A DNA stretch of 34,343 nucleotides from Candidatus Altarchaeota archaeon (GCA_016931955.1 JAFGDV010000040.1:1-34343); one strand, 5' to 3'. Positions 15,259 through 23,247 are shown, counted from the stretch's first letter. Program-made: numbers and translations. The notes: generated by a model not told the origin, from the letters alone.

Positions 15259-15287
15259 TTAGTATATTAGAGAACAGGGTTTAAATG
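15259..15287. promoter_or_regulatory. Divergent promoter region between DUF3566-like gene and coaB
   Basis: AGTATATTAG (15261-15270; TATA-like on the minus strand) and GGTTTAAATG (15278-15287; TATA-like on the plus strand) lie back to back. The second is about 40 bases upstream of the coaB ATG at 15322. Inferred from sequence and spacing. Confidence 0.45.
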
Positions 15288-15321
15288 CCCTTTTCCCTTA
15301 GGGATTCCAATAACCAATACA

Positions 15322-15978
15322 ATGAGGGTTCTTATTACGCTGGGTCCGACTCAGGAGCCAATAGATGAGGTAAGGTACATAACCAATGCCAGCTCAGGAA
15401 AGATGGGCACAGCCTTGGCGAGGGAATCCATCAAAAGGGGATATGAGACAACCATTGTTTCAGGCCCGGTAGACATCAGACTGCCAGGGAAGGCGAAAAT
15501 CCTTAAGATTAGAACAGCCGAAGAGATGACGAAAGCAACATTAAAGGAACTTGATAGGGGGTATGATATTTTCATCTCAACAGCTGCAATAGCAGACTAC
15601 TCACCAGGATCCCATAAAGGAAAGATCAGATCAAGCACAGAGGAATTGACGATAACGCTGAAGGCAAACCCCAAACTCACAAGGAAGGTCAGGGAAAAAT
15701 TCCCGGGATTATTTATTGTAGCGTTCAAGGCAGAATACAATGTTTTGAAGGATTCACTGATTGAGAGTGCTTGGTCGAAGCTGAAAAAAGAGGGCTTAGA
15801 CCTTATAGTGGCAAACGATCTGCAGAAGGTAGGATTTGGCGGCGACAAAACAGAAGTCTATGTGGTAAACAAGAGAAAAAAGATAGATTATATACCACTA
15901 AAGACAAAGAATAATATAGCAAAGGATATATGGGCAGCAATAAATAAAGAGAAAAAAGGTGGCGAAAATAAAAGATAG
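15322..15978 (+). CDS. coaB: Phosphopantothenate--cysteine ligase, stand-alone CoaB
   Basis: Second enzyme after phosphopantothenate in CoA synthesis: it joins 4'-phosphopantothenate and cysteine in a nucleotide-dependent ligation. The diagnostic pieces are LITLGPTQEPID at the N-terminus, YITNASSGKMG (residues 19-29), STAAIADYSP (86-95), AFKAEYN and ANDLQKVGFGGDKTEVYVV. At 218 residues it corresponds only to the CoaB half. The CoaC decarboxylase domain normally fused in front is absent, and nothing upstream in the window encodes it. The GTP-dependent dephospho-CoA kinase for the last CoA step lies elsewhere in the window at 30195. It overlaps the next gene by 20 bases. Confidence 0.92.
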   Translation: MRVLITLGPTQEPIDEVRYITNASSGKMGTALARESIKRGYETTIVSGPVDIRLPGKAKILKIRTAEEMTKATLKELDRGYDIFISTAAIADYSPGSHKGKIRSSTEELTITLKANPKLTRKVREKFPGLFIVAFKAEYNVLKDSLIESAWSKLKKEGLDLIVANDLQKVGFGGDKTEVYVVNKRKKIDYIPLKTKNNIAKDIWAAINKEKKGGENKR

Positions 15979-16495
15979 CTTGGTCTTATTAACCTTGCTC
16001 GTTATGCTCACAGCAGGGTGTACATCCCGCGACGGACAGGATACCACAACTACAACCGTATTAGAGGTATCCAGTACCACTACCACCATAGAGACAACTA
16101 CGACCTCGACAACAACTACGACGACAACGACGACAACATCCACTCCAGTAATCATTACAACAACCACTACGACGACTACGACCATAACCTACATACCGAC
16201 CACAACCATCGCGGATGCGAAATGCTATATGAACTCAGACTGCGGAGAACAGAAGGTCAGTTACTACTGTAAGATAGAGTTGGAGGAAGGACCAGTACAA
16301 CCCACAGTAAGGGGTGAAACAGTCTACAAGGTAACAGAAACACCCATTTGCTTGGACCCGGGAACCATGTGGGCGAAATGCACGAAGGTGAGGAAAGAGA
16401 GAGAGTGGGACGCCTGCAAAGACTACGAATATTGCCTTGAAAACTGTCCCGAATGCGTTCTTAAGGGATCAAGTTGTTGCCCTGGTCTATGCTGA
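15959..16495 (+). CDS. Thr-rich, Cys-rich surface lipoprotein
   Basis: A 178-residue protein starting at GTG 15959. The signal peptide ends in lipobox LTAGC (C21). A long low-complexity linker (about residues 30-75) of Thr with Ser, Ile and Val follows, likely an extended, possibly O-glycosylated stalk. The C-terminal ~100 residues contain 12 cysteines (CYMNSDC ... CLENCPECVLKGSSCCPGLC), suggesting a disulfide-rich or metal-binding surface domain. No family is recognised. The start lies inside coaB, giving an unusual cytoplasmic/secreted gene overlap. The linker DNA is a run of ACN codons and so is prone to slippage. Confidence 0.78.
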   Translation: MAKIKDSLVLLTLLVMLTAGCTSRDGQDTTTTTVLEVSSTTTTIETTTTSTTTTTTTTTTSTPVIITTTTTTTTTITYIPTTTIADAKCYMNSDCGEQKVSYYCKIELEEGPVQPTVRGETVYKVTETPICLDPGTMWAKCTKVRKEREWDACKDYEYCLENCPECVLKGSSCCPGLC

Positions 16496-16512
16496 TCCAA
16501 GAGGTGTATACG

Positions 16513-17142
16513 TTGAGGATAACCGGTTTAGGTCATGCGTCTTTTCTGATCGAAGTATCCGGTAAAAAGATTTACATAGACCCATATGCTCTCAGAGAAG
16601 ATACTGAGTCTGCCGACATTATCTTAATAACCCATGACCACTACGACCACTGCGACAGAGAATCTATAAACAGGATAAAGAAACCTGGAACACACATCCT
16701 CGGACCTGAAAGCGTGGCCAAAAAAATCCCTGGCACAGGCATACTGAGAAAAAAGGACATAGTACACATAGATAACACCACTATCATGGCAGTTCCCTCT
16801 TATAACACAGAGAAAGGCTTCCACAAAGCAGACTCAGGGATGGGGTTCGTCATAGAGCACGAAGGTAAAAGAATCTATCATTCAGGAGACACAGACGTAA
16901 TACCCGAGATGAGCAAACTGGAAGACATCACAGTCGCCTTACTCCCAGTAGGTGGCATCTATACAATGAACGCCGACGACGCTGTAGACGCCGTAAAGCT
17001 GATAAAACCCGAAATAGCCATACCAATGCATTACGGAAAAGTCGTTGGTTCAAGGGCTGACGCGGAAAAATTCAGATCCAGGATCGAAAAAGAGACAAAA
17101 ACAAGGGTGGAGATCCTGGAGAACAGATCCCTTAGGATCTAA
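16513..17142 (+). CDS. MBL-fold metal-dependent hydrolase (UPF0173-like)
   Basis: Metallo-beta-lactamase fold hydrolase of the UPF0173 type: GHASFLIE, then THDHYDHCD (the HxHxDH metal motif), YHSGDTDVIPEM with the later ligand Asp, and IPMHYGK with the final His. The substrate is unknown; related proteins are often annotated as L-ascorbate lactonase-like. I start at the TTG at 16513 because a perfect GAGGTG SD lies 6 bases upstream and the conserved RITGLGHAS follows at once. The ATG at 16489 overlaps the previous stop and lacks an SD. The result is 209 residues, slightly shorter than many relatives. Confidence 0.85.
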   Translation: MRITGLGHASFLIEVSGKKIYIDPYALREDTESADIILITHDHYDHCDRESINRIKKPGTHILGPESVAKKIPGTGILRKKDIVHIDNTTIMAVPSYNTEKGFHKADSGMGFVIEHEGKRIYHSGDTDVIPEMSKLEDITVALLPVGGIYTMNADDAVDAVKLIKPEIAIPMHYGKVVGSRADAEKFRSRIEKETKTRVEILENRSLRI

Positions 17143-17166
17143 CCACTCCAAGATTCCATGAAAACA

Positions 17167-17391
17167 TTAATCCTCCCTCTGTATGGCTGCGCCCAACATC
17201 GAAGCTGCAGTTATAAGGCCCGCTGAAAACAGTATCCAGTTAGCTTCCGCCTGACCTGCACCAAGCACTATTTCAGCTGACACCTTAACAATCAACAGGG
17301 TTATGATAAAATAAATAATACCCAAGAAGATCAAAATCACTGACGTCACTATGGTAAGGGGCAACGCAGCAAGTCCTTTCAGTATTTCCAT
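17167..17391 (-). CDS. Small two-TM membrane protein
   Basis: A 74-residue protein with two hydrophobic helices (about residues 8-38 and 48-70) and almost no soluble part. I do not recognise a family. The ATG at 17391 follows a GGTG SD by five bases. It is convergent with the MBL hydrolase and 47 bases downstream of arfC on the same strand, so it may be the last gene of the taw3-rtcB-arfC unit. Confidence 0.6.
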   Translation of the reverse strand: MEILKGLAALPLTIVTSVILIFLGIIYFIITLLIVKVSAEIVLGAGQAEANWILFSAGLITAASMLGAAIQRED

Positions 17392-17438
17392 CAAGACACC
17401 TCAGATTTTATAATTGATTAAGATTAGGGGATATTCGT

Positions 17439-18134
17439 TTATATATACTTTCTCGAACCCCTGACCCCGTACTTGAGAACCAAAACATCTTGGAGATTCT
17501 CCACATCAAGTAATTCAAGCACTGGTGCGTTCTCTATATTAAAGCCAACCCCGTCCACCATCGTAGGTGCATCCCTCCCACCGAAGACCCTCGGACCCAC
17601 TGCAACGTAGATTTCATCAACCAGGTTCTCCCTAAGAAACTCAAAGTTCACTGTTCCGCCGCCTTCAACCATAAGTTTGTTAACACCCATACCAGCGAGA
17701 ATCCTCAGGATTTCTTTAGGATCAACCCAGCCATCGCCCAAAACATGGACCTCGGCCTTCTTTCTCAACTGTTTTATCTTCCGTTTATCCGATTTCATAG
17801 GAGTGAATATGATCTTTCTGCCCCCATAGTTCAGGAATTCAGAATCAAGGGAAAGACGGTCAACTCGACCCACTGCGACCTTCATCGGGTTCTCCGACAG
17901 CCCTCTTTTGATTCTCTCAGCCCTCAATTCCATGGATTTGACATCAAGCTTCGGATCATCCACGACAACAGTATTCATTCCAACAAGGACTGCATCAGAG
18001 TCAGCCCTCAGACGATCAACCCTCTCAAGGTCTCTTGAGTTAGAAATCCTCACCTGCCTCCTCTCATGAGTAGAGATCTTCCCGTCAAGGGTCATGGCGC
18101 AGTTGATGAAGACGAAGGGTTTCTTTATCTCCAT
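17439..18134 (-). CDS. arfC: 2,5-diamino-6-ribosylamino-pyrimidinone 5'-phosphate reductase
   Basis: RibD-C/dihydrofolate-reductase-fold enzyme of the archaeal/fungal riboflavin (and F420 precursor) pathway, which reduces the ribosylamino side chain with NAD(P)H before deamination. Motifs: NCAMTLDGKIST near the start, SDAVLVGMNTVVVDDPKL (about residues 46-63), and the nucleotide-binding VEGGGTVNFEFL region near residue 155. The length of 231 residues fits the stand-alone archaeal reductase; no deaminase domain is fused. It begins 6 bases after rtcB stops, indicating co-transcription, although its function is unrelated to RNA ligation. I am less sure of the symbol than of the family. Confidence 0.88.
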   Translation of the reverse strand: MEIKKPFVFINCAMTLDGKISTHERRQVRISNSRDLERVDRLRADSDAVLVGMNTVVVDDPKLDVKSMELRAERIKRGLSENPMKVAVGRVDRLSLDSEFLNYGGRKIIFTPMKSDKRKIKQLRKKAEVHVLGDGWVDPKEILRILAGMGVNKLMVEGGGTVNFEFLRENLVDEIYVAVGPRVFGGRDAPTMVDGVGFNIENAPVLELLDVENLQDVLVLKYGVRGSRKYI

Positions 18135-18140
18135 TTTCCA

Positions 18141-19562
18141 TCAACCCTTAGCGACTCCCAAAGGAACAACCCTGGCAACAGGCTCCGATATCCCGCTCAA
18201 AGAGACGCTCCTTACCACCTCGTCTATGTCTTTATATGCCTCTGAGGCCTCCTCCGCTAGAACCTTGGGATCTGTTGCGCGCACAACCTGCCCCCTCTCC
18301 TCCATCCTCCTCTGTATTTCAGCCCCCCTGAATTTTCTGATTGCACCATGGCGGGACATCAATCTGCCTGCGCCATGACAGGTGCTGCCCCAGGTCTCCT
18401 CAAGTGCCTTCTCCGTTCCAATCAACACATAGCTAGCAGTCCCCATGTCCCCTGGGATAATCACTGGCTGGCCGACTTCCCTGTAGGTCTCAGGTATCTC
18501 CTCCCTGCCTGCAGGGAACGCCCTAGTAGCACCCTTACGGTGGACGCACAACTCCTTTCTTTCCCCATCAACCCTATGTTGCTCGAACTTTGCGATGTTG
18601 TGGCAGACATCATAGACCAATCGGATGTCTAAATCATCACTAAACACCTCCCTAAAAGACTCCCTCACCCAGTAGGTTATTGTCTCACGATTACAGAATG
18701 CATAGTTCACCGCACAATACATCGCAGAAAGGTACCTTTCAGCTTCAGTAGACCTTATTGGAGCACAGGCCAGTTCTTTATCAGGCAGCCTTATCCCATA
18801 CTTCTGGGCTGCCGAAAGCATGACGTTAATGTATTCATCCGCTATCTGATGCCCGAAGCCTCTGCTGCCGGTGTGCACCATCACAGTCACCTGGTCTTCT
18901 GATGTGATCCCGAATCTTTCAGCAATCTTCTTATCATAGATCTTATCGACCTTCTGCACCTCCAAGAAGTGGTTACCAGCTCCGAGGGTTCCGAGCTGTG
19001 GCCTCCCCCTCGCCTTCGCCTTCTTACTCACATTGCTGGGATCAGCACCCTTTATGCAGCCGTTTTCTTCCATGTGCTTCAGATCCTCCTTATAGCCTAG
19101 ATCGTGTTCCACAGCCCATCTCGCGCCATTCAACGCTACTTCATCCAATTCTGATTCAGTGACCCTCAACCTGCTCTTGCTGCCAACACCCGAGGGGATG
19201 TTGGTGAACAGTTTATCGACCAATTGCTTTAATCCAGGCCTTAGATCCTTCTCCATCAGATTGGTCGCCAGAAGCCTGACTCCGCAGTTGATGTCATAGC
19301 CCACACCACCAGGACTGACAACCCCCCGCTCAAGGTCAAAGGCTGCTACCCCGCCGATGGGGAAACCATAGCCATAGTGGCCGTCCGGCATCACCAAGCT
19401 GGCCTTCTGTATTCCTGGAAGCTGGGCGACGTTCGCCGCCTGCTTGAAGACGCCCTCTTCAATCGCCTTAAACAGCCTCTCTGTGGCGTAAATCCTGGCA
19501 GGTACGTTCATTCCAGGATCCTTGAACTCCCAGACTCCCGCCCTGATCTGTTTGGCTTCCAT
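18141..19562 (-). CDS. rtcB: tRNA-splicing ligase RtcB
   Basis: GTP- and Mn-dependent RNA ligase that joins 2',3'-cyclic phosphate and 5'-OH ends, the tRNA exon ligase of archaea. The metal and guanylylation residues all align with the known Pyrococcus enzyme: D90-INC93, H198 in LGAGNHFLEVQ, H230 in HTGSRG, H321 in CHNIAK, and the GMP-accepting H396 in CHGAGR. The C-terminus ends VAKG, with the lysine near the end typical of the family. At 473 residues it is full length and has no intein, although inteins are common in archaeal RtcB. It sits between taw3 and arfC, grouped with another tRNA-processing gene. Confidence 0.97.
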   Translation of the reverse strand: MEAKQIRAGVWEFKDPGMNVPARIYATERLFKAIEEGVFKQAANVAQLPGIQKASLVMPDGHYGYGFPIGGVAAFDLERGVVSPGGVGYDINCGVRLLATNLMEKDLRPGLKQLVDKLFTNIPSGVGSKSRLRVTESELDEVALNGARWAVEHDLGYKEDLKHMEENGCIKGADPSNVSKKAKARGRPQLGTLGAGNHFLEVQKVDKIYDKKIAERFGITSEDQVTVMVHTGSRGFGHQIADEYINVMLSAAQKYGIRLPDKELACAPIRSTEAERYLSAMYCAVNYAFCNRETITYWVRESFREVFSDDLDIRLVYDVCHNIAKFEQHRVDGERKELCVHRKGATRAFPAGREEIPETYREVGQPVIIPGDMGTASYVLIGTEKALEETWGSTCHGAGRLMSRHGAIRKFRGAEIQRRMEERGQVVRATDPKVLAEEASEAYKDIDEVVRSVSLSGISEPVARVVPLGVAKG

Positions 19563-19588
19563 GGTTATAGTATAGGAGCGGATTCTAA

Positions 19589-20170
19589 TTAAGACAGACT
19601 CCCCCTGAACGCCTTCTCTAACCTACTTAACCTCTTCCTGCCCTTCTCGAACTGCTTGTTTGCCTGCTTCACCAGATATTTGATGTAATCGCTGCCAACC
19701 AGTAGACTGCCATCATGCGCTAATGGAGCGTCTATTCTCTCAGTACAGCAGACTTCGACCATATTCCTCCCATCCTTCACGGCCATTATCCCCGCCCTCT
19801 TGAATCCAGAGTTCCTCGCCGTCCTCAAAATCTTAGCAGCACCTTCAAGTTCCATTGCTACAACATGGAGGATCGCAGGCTCGTATTTAAACCACACAAT
19901 CCCCCTATCCGGTATTTTCTCCAATGCATGAATGACTTCATCGGATTCGACCAGACGATGCCATTTACCCAACCAGCCATTGTCTCTCTTAGAGCCGACA
20001 TCATGAAGCAGAGAAATCCTGCCGAAACAGCTCGACGTCGTATAATAGTCAGAAAGGGAATTCAGGTAATCCAATAGTGGGATAATATCCAAGTCAACCT
20101 CGCCCCTCTCTTTCGCAGACTCAAGCCTCCTCAAAGCATCACCCTTCTGCTGCAAGAACCTTCGCGTCAT
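19589..20170 (-). CDS. taw3: tRNA(Phe) wybutosine methyltransferase Taw3/TYW3
   Basis: SAM-dependent methyltransferase acting on 7-(aminocarboxypropyl)-4-demethylwyosine at position 37 of tRNA-Phe. Recognisable parts: FLQQKGDALRRL, the conserved YYTTSSCFGRISLL (about residues 42-55), IVWFKYEPAILHV (about 90-102), and SGFKRAGI. The usual SSCSGR is SSCFGR here, a one-residue departure. The length of 193 residues is normal. It is divergent from the membrane protein at 20203 with only 32 bases between starts, so both promoters overlap. RtcB follows 26 bases downstream on the same strand. Confidence 0.92.
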   Translation of the reverse strand: MTRRFLQQKGDALRRLESAKERGEVDLDIIPLLDYLNSLSDYYTTSSCFGRISLLHDVGSKRDNGWLGKWHRLVESDEVIHALEKIPDRGIVWFKYEPAILHVVAMELEGAAKILRTARNSGFKRAGIMAVKDGRNMVEVCCTERIDAPLAHDGSLLVGSDYIKYLVKQANKQFEKGRKRLSRLEKAFRGSLS

Positions 20171-20173
20171 CTA

Positions 20174-20187
20174 TTTTAAATCTATAG
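20174..20187. promoter_or_regulatory. A/T box shared by taw3 and the divergent membrane protein
   Basis: ATTTTAAATCTATAG lies in the 32-base gap between two divergent ATGs (20170 - and 20203 +). It is about 22 bases upstream of the plus-strand ATG, which suggests a leaderless transcript. A separate minus-strand promoter inside the neighbouring coding sequence cannot be excluded. Confidence 0.4.
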
Positions 20188-20202
20188 TCCCAATTACTAA
20201 GA

Positions 20203-21135
20203 ATGGCTGGAGAAGAGCCCACCGATGAGACTGAAGAAAAGAAAAAAGAAGGACCTTCAGAGGCTACTGAAGAAAAAAAGACCAGTAAGGCCGTTATCTC
20301 TGTCATATTCCTGCTGGTGGCTATGGCCGCTGTTAGCATATACTCTACGATGCAGCCGGTAGGCTATAAGTACACTTCAACGGTCGCCGGAGTCAGTGTG
20401 CATTCCCAGATCCCATTAGAGGAACTACAGTACAGAGAGAACGTCGCATTATACAATAACTCGGACCCGGCAGCCGTAACCTGCAACTTCGAGTTATCTG
20501 CGATCTCGATCCAGGACCGCCTAGGCTACAAGATCCTGATAGAGCAAGGAGAACAAGGCATATACATCCAAACAGATAAAGCATACATAAGGGGTATGAA
20601 CTACGAGGAAACACTCCAAACCTGTAATATATTCTCCTGCCTGAGGGAGGGCATAGAATGCCCATCCAATCTCTGGAGCATCAGAGACTCCATCCTAAAA
20701 GAGAAAAAGATAAACATAGCCATCGACAATGAACTGAGAGGTTCAGCGGTGCAGGGCTACGGCGACATAATGGGTGCCTTAGGATACATACAGGCAGAAA
20801 ACCAGATGGAAGACATCGACGGAAACGGTAGAATAGAAAACTGGGAGCTAGAAGAAAGCCTGATAAAGATATTCCCCTACATAATGGAGGGAGATGAATG
20901 CAAACTTCAGCCGATCACCACCGGCCTCCAGAAGCTTAACGCAACCAACGAAACATATAACTGTAGGACACTGAGTCCTGCGATAATACTCCAGAAAGCA
21001 GACGAAAACAAGATAGACGTCAACGGTGACCGGATGACCATCATGGGCGATGACGAACACGTAGGATCAGCGGCCATAATAGTAAGGGATGTCATCTCAC
21101 CTGAACTCATACGAAGCCTCTACGGTCTGGATTAA
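20203..21135 (+). CDS. Membrane-anchored protein with EF-hand-like loop, unknown function
   Basis: A 310-residue protein with an acidic/Lys-rich cytoplasmic N-terminus (residues 1-28), one transmembrane helix (about 29-47) and a large extracytoplasmic part with several Cys. Around residue 206 the sequence DIDGNGRIENWELEE matches an EF-hand-type calcium loop (D-x-D-x-N-x-R-I-x-x-x-E), and DVNGDRMTI near residue 275 is a weaker copy. No other domain is recognised. It is monocistronic between divergent taw3 and convergent priS, whose stop it overlaps by 4 bases. Confidence 0.75.
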   Translation: MAGEEPTDETEEKKKEGPSEATEEKKTSKAVISVIFLLVAMAAVSIYSTMQPVGYKYTSTVAGVSVHSQIPLEELQYRENVALYNNSDPAAVTCNFELSAISIQDRLGYKILIEQGEQGIYIQTDKAYIRGMNYEETLQTCNIFSCLREGIECPSNLWSIRDSILKEKKINIAIDNELRGSAVQGYGDIMGALGYIQAENQMEDIDGNGRIENWELEESLIKIFPYIMEGDECKLQPITTGLQKLNATNETYNCRTLSPAIILQKADENKIDVNGDRMTIMGDDEHVGSAAIIVRDVISPELIRSLYGLD

Positions 21136-22277
21136 TCACTCAATATCTCTGCCTTATCCTTCAACATCAAGTAGACTGCAACTTGCTCCGGCACCTTAGC
21201 AGTTCCTGGAGAGTACTTGAACCTCCGCCCCATTAAATCGAATGCTGGAATCTTTTCCTTGACTTCTAACTTAATTTCCTCATCACCGAATGCGACCGCA
21301 TCCGTCAGAGGACTAAACGAGTCAAGGTCTTTAATCCTCTTAGCTATCAACCCCGAACCCCCATGCAACGTATCAGGCAACCTTATCAGCCTGGAAGTGT
21401 CTATTGTAACCATCTTGTCTGTGTCACCCATAAGACCGACAGCATTCTTCTCGATCACCTTATGCTGCATTCCCACAACAAGCTCACTAAGGCCTTCCCA
21501 TCTCCCCCTCCTCAAAGACCTCACATTGCTCTCCCTTTTATTGGCTATTTCTTCCGCCTTCTTAGGGCCTATTCCCTCGATCTCCTGCAGCCCGGATACG
21601 TCGGAGGATACGAACTTCATCGCCACATCATATATGCGGCCAGCCCATCCAGGGTCTCCTTCCTGAGGGCCTCTAAGCATCTCCGCAGAGCGAGTGTATC
21701 TGCCACTCTTACCCGGGGTGAAGCCTTCAACAGATTCAACCTCCATAAAACACCCCAAGTCAAGTCCCGTGCCTGTAACATAATCAACGATCTCTCTTCG
21801 TTCGTCGCCTCCAAGGGTTCTTATGCACTCATCGAACACCTTAACATGATAGCCTTTACCGCCAGAGAAATTAACTTCCAAGTCCCCCCTCTGGAAGCCA
21901 AAATCTGAGACCAGGAAATCGATGAGGTTCATGGCTTCCTTCTTCACGCCCTCCAGTTTTCCTGAATCAAGGAAGTCCATGTCAAGGTCTAAGTCAAAGA
22001 CAAGATCAGCGCCCAACCAATTCTTCGCCGACATAGGCTGGTTCTCAGGAAACTCAAAATAAGCAGAGGAATAGGATATATAAAATGGTCCCTCCCTCCT
22101 CAAATAATTCTGCAAATCCTTTTCGGTTTGAAAACCCTTATGCCTGACCTTGATCTTCGACTCAAGTGTGCCTACGCCGAACTCCCGCTTCTCCACCTCC
22201 GAAGGCGCTGAAACCTCATTCCGGTAATAGTACTCCTTAAACCTCTTCCGGAGAAAAATCTTCGACTCAGTGTTCAC
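21132..22277 (-). CDS. priS: DNA primase small (catalytic) subunit PriS
   Basis: Archaeo-eukaryotic primase catalytic subunit, which makes RNA/DNA primers with PriL (not in the window). Motifs: the metal-binding acids in ADLVFDLDLDMDF (about residues 90-102), SGGKGYHV (about 138-145), and VTIDTSRLIRLPDTLHGGSG (about 291-310) with the catalytic Asp and RLP--LHG. An insert near residues 230-248, GLQEIEGIGPKKAEEI, is a helix-hairpin-helix motif that I do not recall as standard in PriS. No zinc-ligand cluster is evident. The start is GTG 22277 (or TTG 22280); a TTTAAA box about 20 bases upstream fits leaderless transcription. It is convergent with the EF-hand-like protein. Confidence 0.93.
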   Translation of the reverse strand: MNTESKIFLRKRFKEYYYRNEVSAPSEVEKREFGVGTLESKIKVRHKGFQTEKDLQNYLRREGPFYISYSSAYFEFPENQPMSAKNWLGADLVFDLDLDMDFLDSGKLEGVKKEAMNLIDFLVSDFGFQRGDLEVNFSGGKGYHVKVFDECIRTLGGDERREIVDYVTGTGLDLGCFMEVESVEGFTPGKSGRYTRSAEMLRGPQEGDPGWAGRIYDVAMKFVSSDVSGLQEIEGIGPKKAEEIANKRESNVRSLRRGRWEGLSELVVGMQHKVIEKNAVGLMGDTDKMVTIDTSRLIRLPDTLHGGSGLIAKRIKDLDSFSPLTDAVAFGDEEIKLEVKEKIPAFDLMGRRFKYSPGTAKVPEQVAVYLMLKDKAEILSD

Positions 22278-22387
22278 CAAAGAGATTAGGAATCAAGGAT
22301 TTTAAACAGACTTGAGGGATAAGAATTAGTCCTCAGGGATAATGGTGTGGATTCTATGGGATAACACATGACGAATGGATTACTTTT

Positions 22388-22681
22388 TTAAGAATCAAAA
22401 AACGCTGTGCAAATTTTTTTGGCTTTTTTCAGGTTTTCTGTTATTTCTTTTTCTGTTAGCCAGGGTTTCATTTCCCCTAGTCTGCTGATTAATTGGCGGT
22501 CGTCTTGGTATGTGTTTTCTTTTTTCAGGAAGGTTAGGGATGCAATGATCTCAATCTTTTTCGTGTCTTTTATGTCATCTACCAACTGGTCTCTGACTTC
22601 TTTTATGGTGGCTGCTTCTTTGGGGGTTGGTTCTGTTCCCTTTTGTTGTTTTTCACTTAGTGCGTAGCCATCTACTGCCAA
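22388..22681 (-). CDS. Hypothetical charged helical protein
   Basis: A 97-residue reading frame rich in Lys and Glu with predicted helical character (EAATIKEVRDQLVDDIKDTKKIEIIASLTFLKK). It ends ENLKKAKKICTAFFDS. I recognise no family. The only available start is TTG 22681, inside the end of the acylphosphatase-like gene (29-base overlap), with no clear SD. Translational coupling would be needed. Amino acid composition looks like a real protein, but start and expression are uncertain. Confidence 0.5.
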   Translation of the reverse strand: MAVDGYALSEKQQKGTEPTPKEAATIKEVRDQLVDDIKDTKKIEIIASLTFLKKENTYQDDRQLISRLGEMKPWLTEKEITENLKKAKKICTAFFDS

Positions 22682-23015
22682 GGCGCTTGATTAGGGCCCA
22701 TACCATCTCTTTTAGGTCGTCTTCTCTGATGATTTGGAATCCGTTGAATTCGGATATCTTGTTTGTTGGTGGTGTGCATTCTTCTCTTTTTATTTTTATT
22801 CGTTCTTTGTCGGCTTTGTTTTTTATTTTTTCGTAGAATTCGTCTGCTGTCTTTTTGTCTGTGTCGCATATGACTTCGACTTTGCCGTCTCTGCGGTTTT
22901 TTACTTGCCCGATGATGTTTGTTTTGTCGGCTATTTCTTTTATCATCTGCCTTAGGTAGACGCCTTGGACATCCATGTCCGTATTTCCTGCGAAAGTCAT
23001 CCTCCAAACACCCAT
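22653..23015 (-). CDS. Acylphosphatase-domain protein with C-terminal extension
   Basis: A 120-residue protein with an acylphosphatase-like first two thirds: MDVQGVYLRQMI with R22 and IIGQVKNRRDGKVEVIC with N40, the Arg and Asn that bind and orient the acyl phosphate in this family. A basic/acidic C-terminal extension of about 45 residues (from REECTPPTNK to SRWLRTK) is not part of a standard 90-residue acylphosphatase. The start at ATG 23015 has a textbook GGAG SD five bases upstream, and a TATA-like box lies at 23043-23056. The substrate could be an acyl phosphate or a carbamoyl phosphate-type compound; it is not determinable here. Confidence 0.78.
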   Translation of the reverse strand: MGVWRMTFAGNTDMDVQGVYLRQMIKEIADKTNIIGQVKNRRDGKVEVICDTDKKTADEFYEKIKNKADKERIKIKREECTPPTNKISEFNGFQIIREDDLKEMVWALIKRLGSRWLRTK

Positions 23016-23042
23016 CTTGTCTCCGCAAACCTGCTTTATAGT

Positions 23043-23056
23043 TCTTATAAGTATAT
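23043..23056 (-). promoter_or_regulatory. TATA-like box for the acylphosphatase-like gene
   Basis: Read on the minus strand the tract is CTATATACTTATAAG, centred about 35 bases upstream of the ATG at 23015. The expected transcript would start just before the GGAG SD. Confidence 0.5.
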
Positions 23057-23138
23057 AGACACAAGCATTAAATAACCGCCCACACCCCCCACAACAAAGA
23101 CAATAATAAACCCTCACACGTAAATATAATATCCAAAG

Positions 23139-23237
23139 ATGACTGAACTGGATTATCAAAAACTGGGCTTCAAGTGTGGTATAGGAATCCATGCACAGCC
23201 TTTTAAGAAAAGGCTGGCGAAAAAGGATGCTGTCTGA
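23139..23237 (+). pseudogene. 5' remnant of a second gatE copy, cut off by a hairpin element
   Basis: The ATG at 23139 opens MTELDYQKLGFKCGIGIHAQ, homologous to the true gatE start MTDINYKTLGFKCGIEIHQQ at 23257 (13 of 20 residues the same, clearly different DNA). Homology stops after about 20 codons where the CAGCCTTTT hairpin begins. The frame reads through the hairpin and ends at TGA 23235-23237 after 32 codons. It therefore looks like the beginning of a diverged resident gatE interrupted by an insertion. Confidence 0.75.
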
Positions 23238-23247
23238 CGACAGCATC
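23196..23247. repeat. Twin-hairpin insert between gatE remnant and intact gatE
   Basis: CAGCCTTTT (23196-23204) pairs with AAAAGGCTG (23208-23216). GATGCTGTC (23226-23234) pairs with GACAGCATC (23239-23247). The first hairpin is nearly identical to 7333-7353. Together they fill the space between the 5' gatE remnant and the intact gatE ATG at 23257. Confidence 0.7.

Noticed and set aside
15898-16185. Val-rich reading frame on the minus strand
   Set aside because: It is only the antisense reading of the Thr-codon repeat in the lipoprotein linker.
16040-16200. CRISPR or satellite repeat suggested by ACN-rich DNA
   Set aside because: The pattern is codon-level Thr repetition inside a coding frame, without regular spacers.
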